From assembly GCA_002315455.1 (NCBI GenBank), contig DCGG01000168.1, positions 1 through 5,239 on the forward strand: a stretch of 5,239 nucleotides of DNA. Reading direction: 5' to 3'. This stretch comes from Lentisphaeria bacterium UBA1784 (lineage in GTDB: Bacteria > Verrucomicrobiota > Lentisphaeria > Victivallales > Victivallaceae). Below the pieces are notes generated by a model that worked only from the letters and a program-made list of their open reading frames with translations, did no database searches and was not told the origin of the DNA. Both the position numbers and the translations under genes were made by a program. Positions 4,521-5,239 of this stretch are shown piece after piece. How positions within the stretch are numbered: the first letter of the stretch is position 1; every line of letters begins with the position of its first letter.

Positions 4521-5239
4521 TCATGCCGTTTCAGGAGAGGCATGAGAGGAAACCGCCTGTACCTTGTTCCGTTCCGCCTCCAGCATCGCGCTGAACTTCT
4601 GAAAAGCGGAGACGGCTTCGCGGAGAGTGTTGCCGTGAACGTGAAGTTTGGCTTCGCTCTGGATGCACTGCAAACGAGGAGCACGGCCCAGCAGAGCGAT
4701 GATCCGTTCCCATTGGTTCACGCCGGTGAAGGGAAGCATGTGCTGGTCGTGCAGTCCATCGTTGTCGTGGATGTGGCAAGTCACCGCAAGGGGAATCACC
4801 GTCTCCGGGACGAGATCGTCGAAGCGGGGCTCCTCCTCCGGGAGCCAGCCCCAAGCCTTGTAGACGGCCGACTGCGGATCGCTCTTGTGGCAGGAGCGGG
4901 CGATCTCCGCGTGCCCGGAATCGAAGCACGCTCCGAGATAGGGCGTGTCAAATTTCTTCCGGCAGCGGAGGATCAGTTCCGCCTGCGATGGCGGATTGGC
5001 GACGTTTTCGACGTTGAGGATCACGCCGCACTTCTCCGCTTCTGGGAGCAGTTCCTCAAGGGCCTGCTCCGCCAGTTCCCAGTAGTGTGCCAGCGGAAAC
5101 TTCTGCTCATAGATGCAGTTTCCCAAGTGGATCGTGCAGGTCTTGACTCCGACTGCGGCACAGAGGTTCAGCGCCAGTTTGTTCTGGGCAATCATGACCG
5201 GCCGGTACTGCGCGAGGGGCAGCGAGAGGTCGCAGAGGT
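4521..5239 (-). CDS. Xylose isomerase-like TIM-barrel sugar isomerase/epimerase (5' end outside window)
   Basis: The frame is open from the window edge (first full codon at 5237) to a TGA at 4523-4521; about 238 C-terminal residues are visible. They carry the metal-site pattern of the AP-endonuclease-2/xylose-isomerase-like barrel family: TIHLG (His around nt 5127-5129), LNVEN (Glu at 5007-5009), ACFDSGHAEI (Asp at 4920-4922, His at 4911-4913), CHIHDNDGLHDQH (His at 4767-4769), and QSEAKLH (Glu at 4653-4655). Such enzymes use a divalent metal to isomerise, epimerise or dehydrate sugars and keto-inositols in the cytoplasm; which reaction applies is not readable here. The ATG at 5195 is internal, because LCDLSLPLAQYRPV upstream reads as normal family sequence. 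The final 11 residues (AVSSHASPETA) look unnatural, and a more protein-like tail lies in the next frame, so the annotated end may be wrong. It precedes the oxidoreductase on the same strand. Confidence 0.85.
   Translation of the reverse strand, partial: LCDLSLPLAQYRPVMIAQNKLALNLCAAVGVKTCTIHLGNCIYEQKFPLAHYWELAEQALEELLPEAEKCGVILNVENVANPPSQAELILRCRKKFDTPYLGACFDSGHAEIARSCHKSDPQSAVYKAWGWLPEEEPRFDDLVPETVIPLAVTCHIHDNDGLHDQHMLPFTGVNQWERIIALLGRAPRLQCIQSEAKLHVHGNTLREAVSAFQKFSAMLEAERNKVQAVSSHASPETA

Noticed and set aside
4451..4543. Separate 30-residue small gene starting at the ATG at 4543 (minus strand)
   Set aside because: It has only a weak AGGCGG 9 nt upstream, and its sequence reads as a continuation of the isomerase in a shifted frame, so a frame break is the simpler reading.
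1..5239. tRNA, rRNA, CRISPR, insertion sequence or defence system
   Set aside because: I found no cloverleaf-type sequence, regularly spaced repeats, transposase motifs or terminal inverted repeats. The window is nearly filled by metabolic genes.

Overview
The window is GC-rich DNA with dense genes and high-GC third codon positions. It holds five protein genes and no RNA gene, mobile element, CRISPR array or long repeat that I can see. The gene set (a secreted BNR/sialidase-like propeller, a Gfo/Idh/MocA dehydrogenase, an AP-endonuclease-2-type TIM-barrel sugar isomerase, and proteins with beta-sandwich tails) resembles the glycan-degrading repertoire of Lentisphaerota/Kiritimatiellota/Planctomycetota-type bacteria, for example relatives of Victivallis. 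That taxonomic guess is an inference from gene style, not from a marker gene.

Layout, left to right. (1) Positions 1-467 (+) are the C-terminal end of a beta-rich protein that starts outside the window; I do not recognise its family. (2) 507-1676 (-) is a secreted sialidase-like six-bladed propeller, convergent with gene 1. (3) 1677-1916 is a divergent regulatory region. It has a candidate sigma70-type promoter for each flanking gene and two candidate operators: a central-CG dyad in the sialidase leader, and a perfect dyad between the -35 and -10 boxes on the other side. (4) 1917-3038 (+) is a zinc-dependent phospholipase C/S1-P1 nuclease-fold protein with an added C-terminal beta-sandwich and no signal peptide. 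(5) 3039-3108 is a short convergent junction with a strong hairpin. (6) 3109-4365 (-) is a Gfo/Idh/MocA oxidoreductase carrying a Cys cluster. (7) 4366-4520 is a leader with a 24-bp dyad, part of which resembles the dyad in the sialidase leader. (8) 4521-5239 (-) is the 3' part of a TIM-barrel sugar isomerase/epimerase, with a suspicious frame change at its very end.

Working together (inference): the propeller protein would act on glycans outside the cytoplasm. The dehydrogenase and TIM-barrel pair would process the released sugar or glycoside inside, by oxidation followed by isomerisation, epimerisation or elimination. The related dyads ahead of the sialidase and the dehydrogenase suggest a shared sugar-responsive repressor that is not encoded here. 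The phospholipase C-fold protein is the least conventional gene. I do not see a clearly new system; the best leads are the PLC-fold/beta-sandwich fusion with an incomplete metal site, the possible shared operator, and the frame break in the isomerase.
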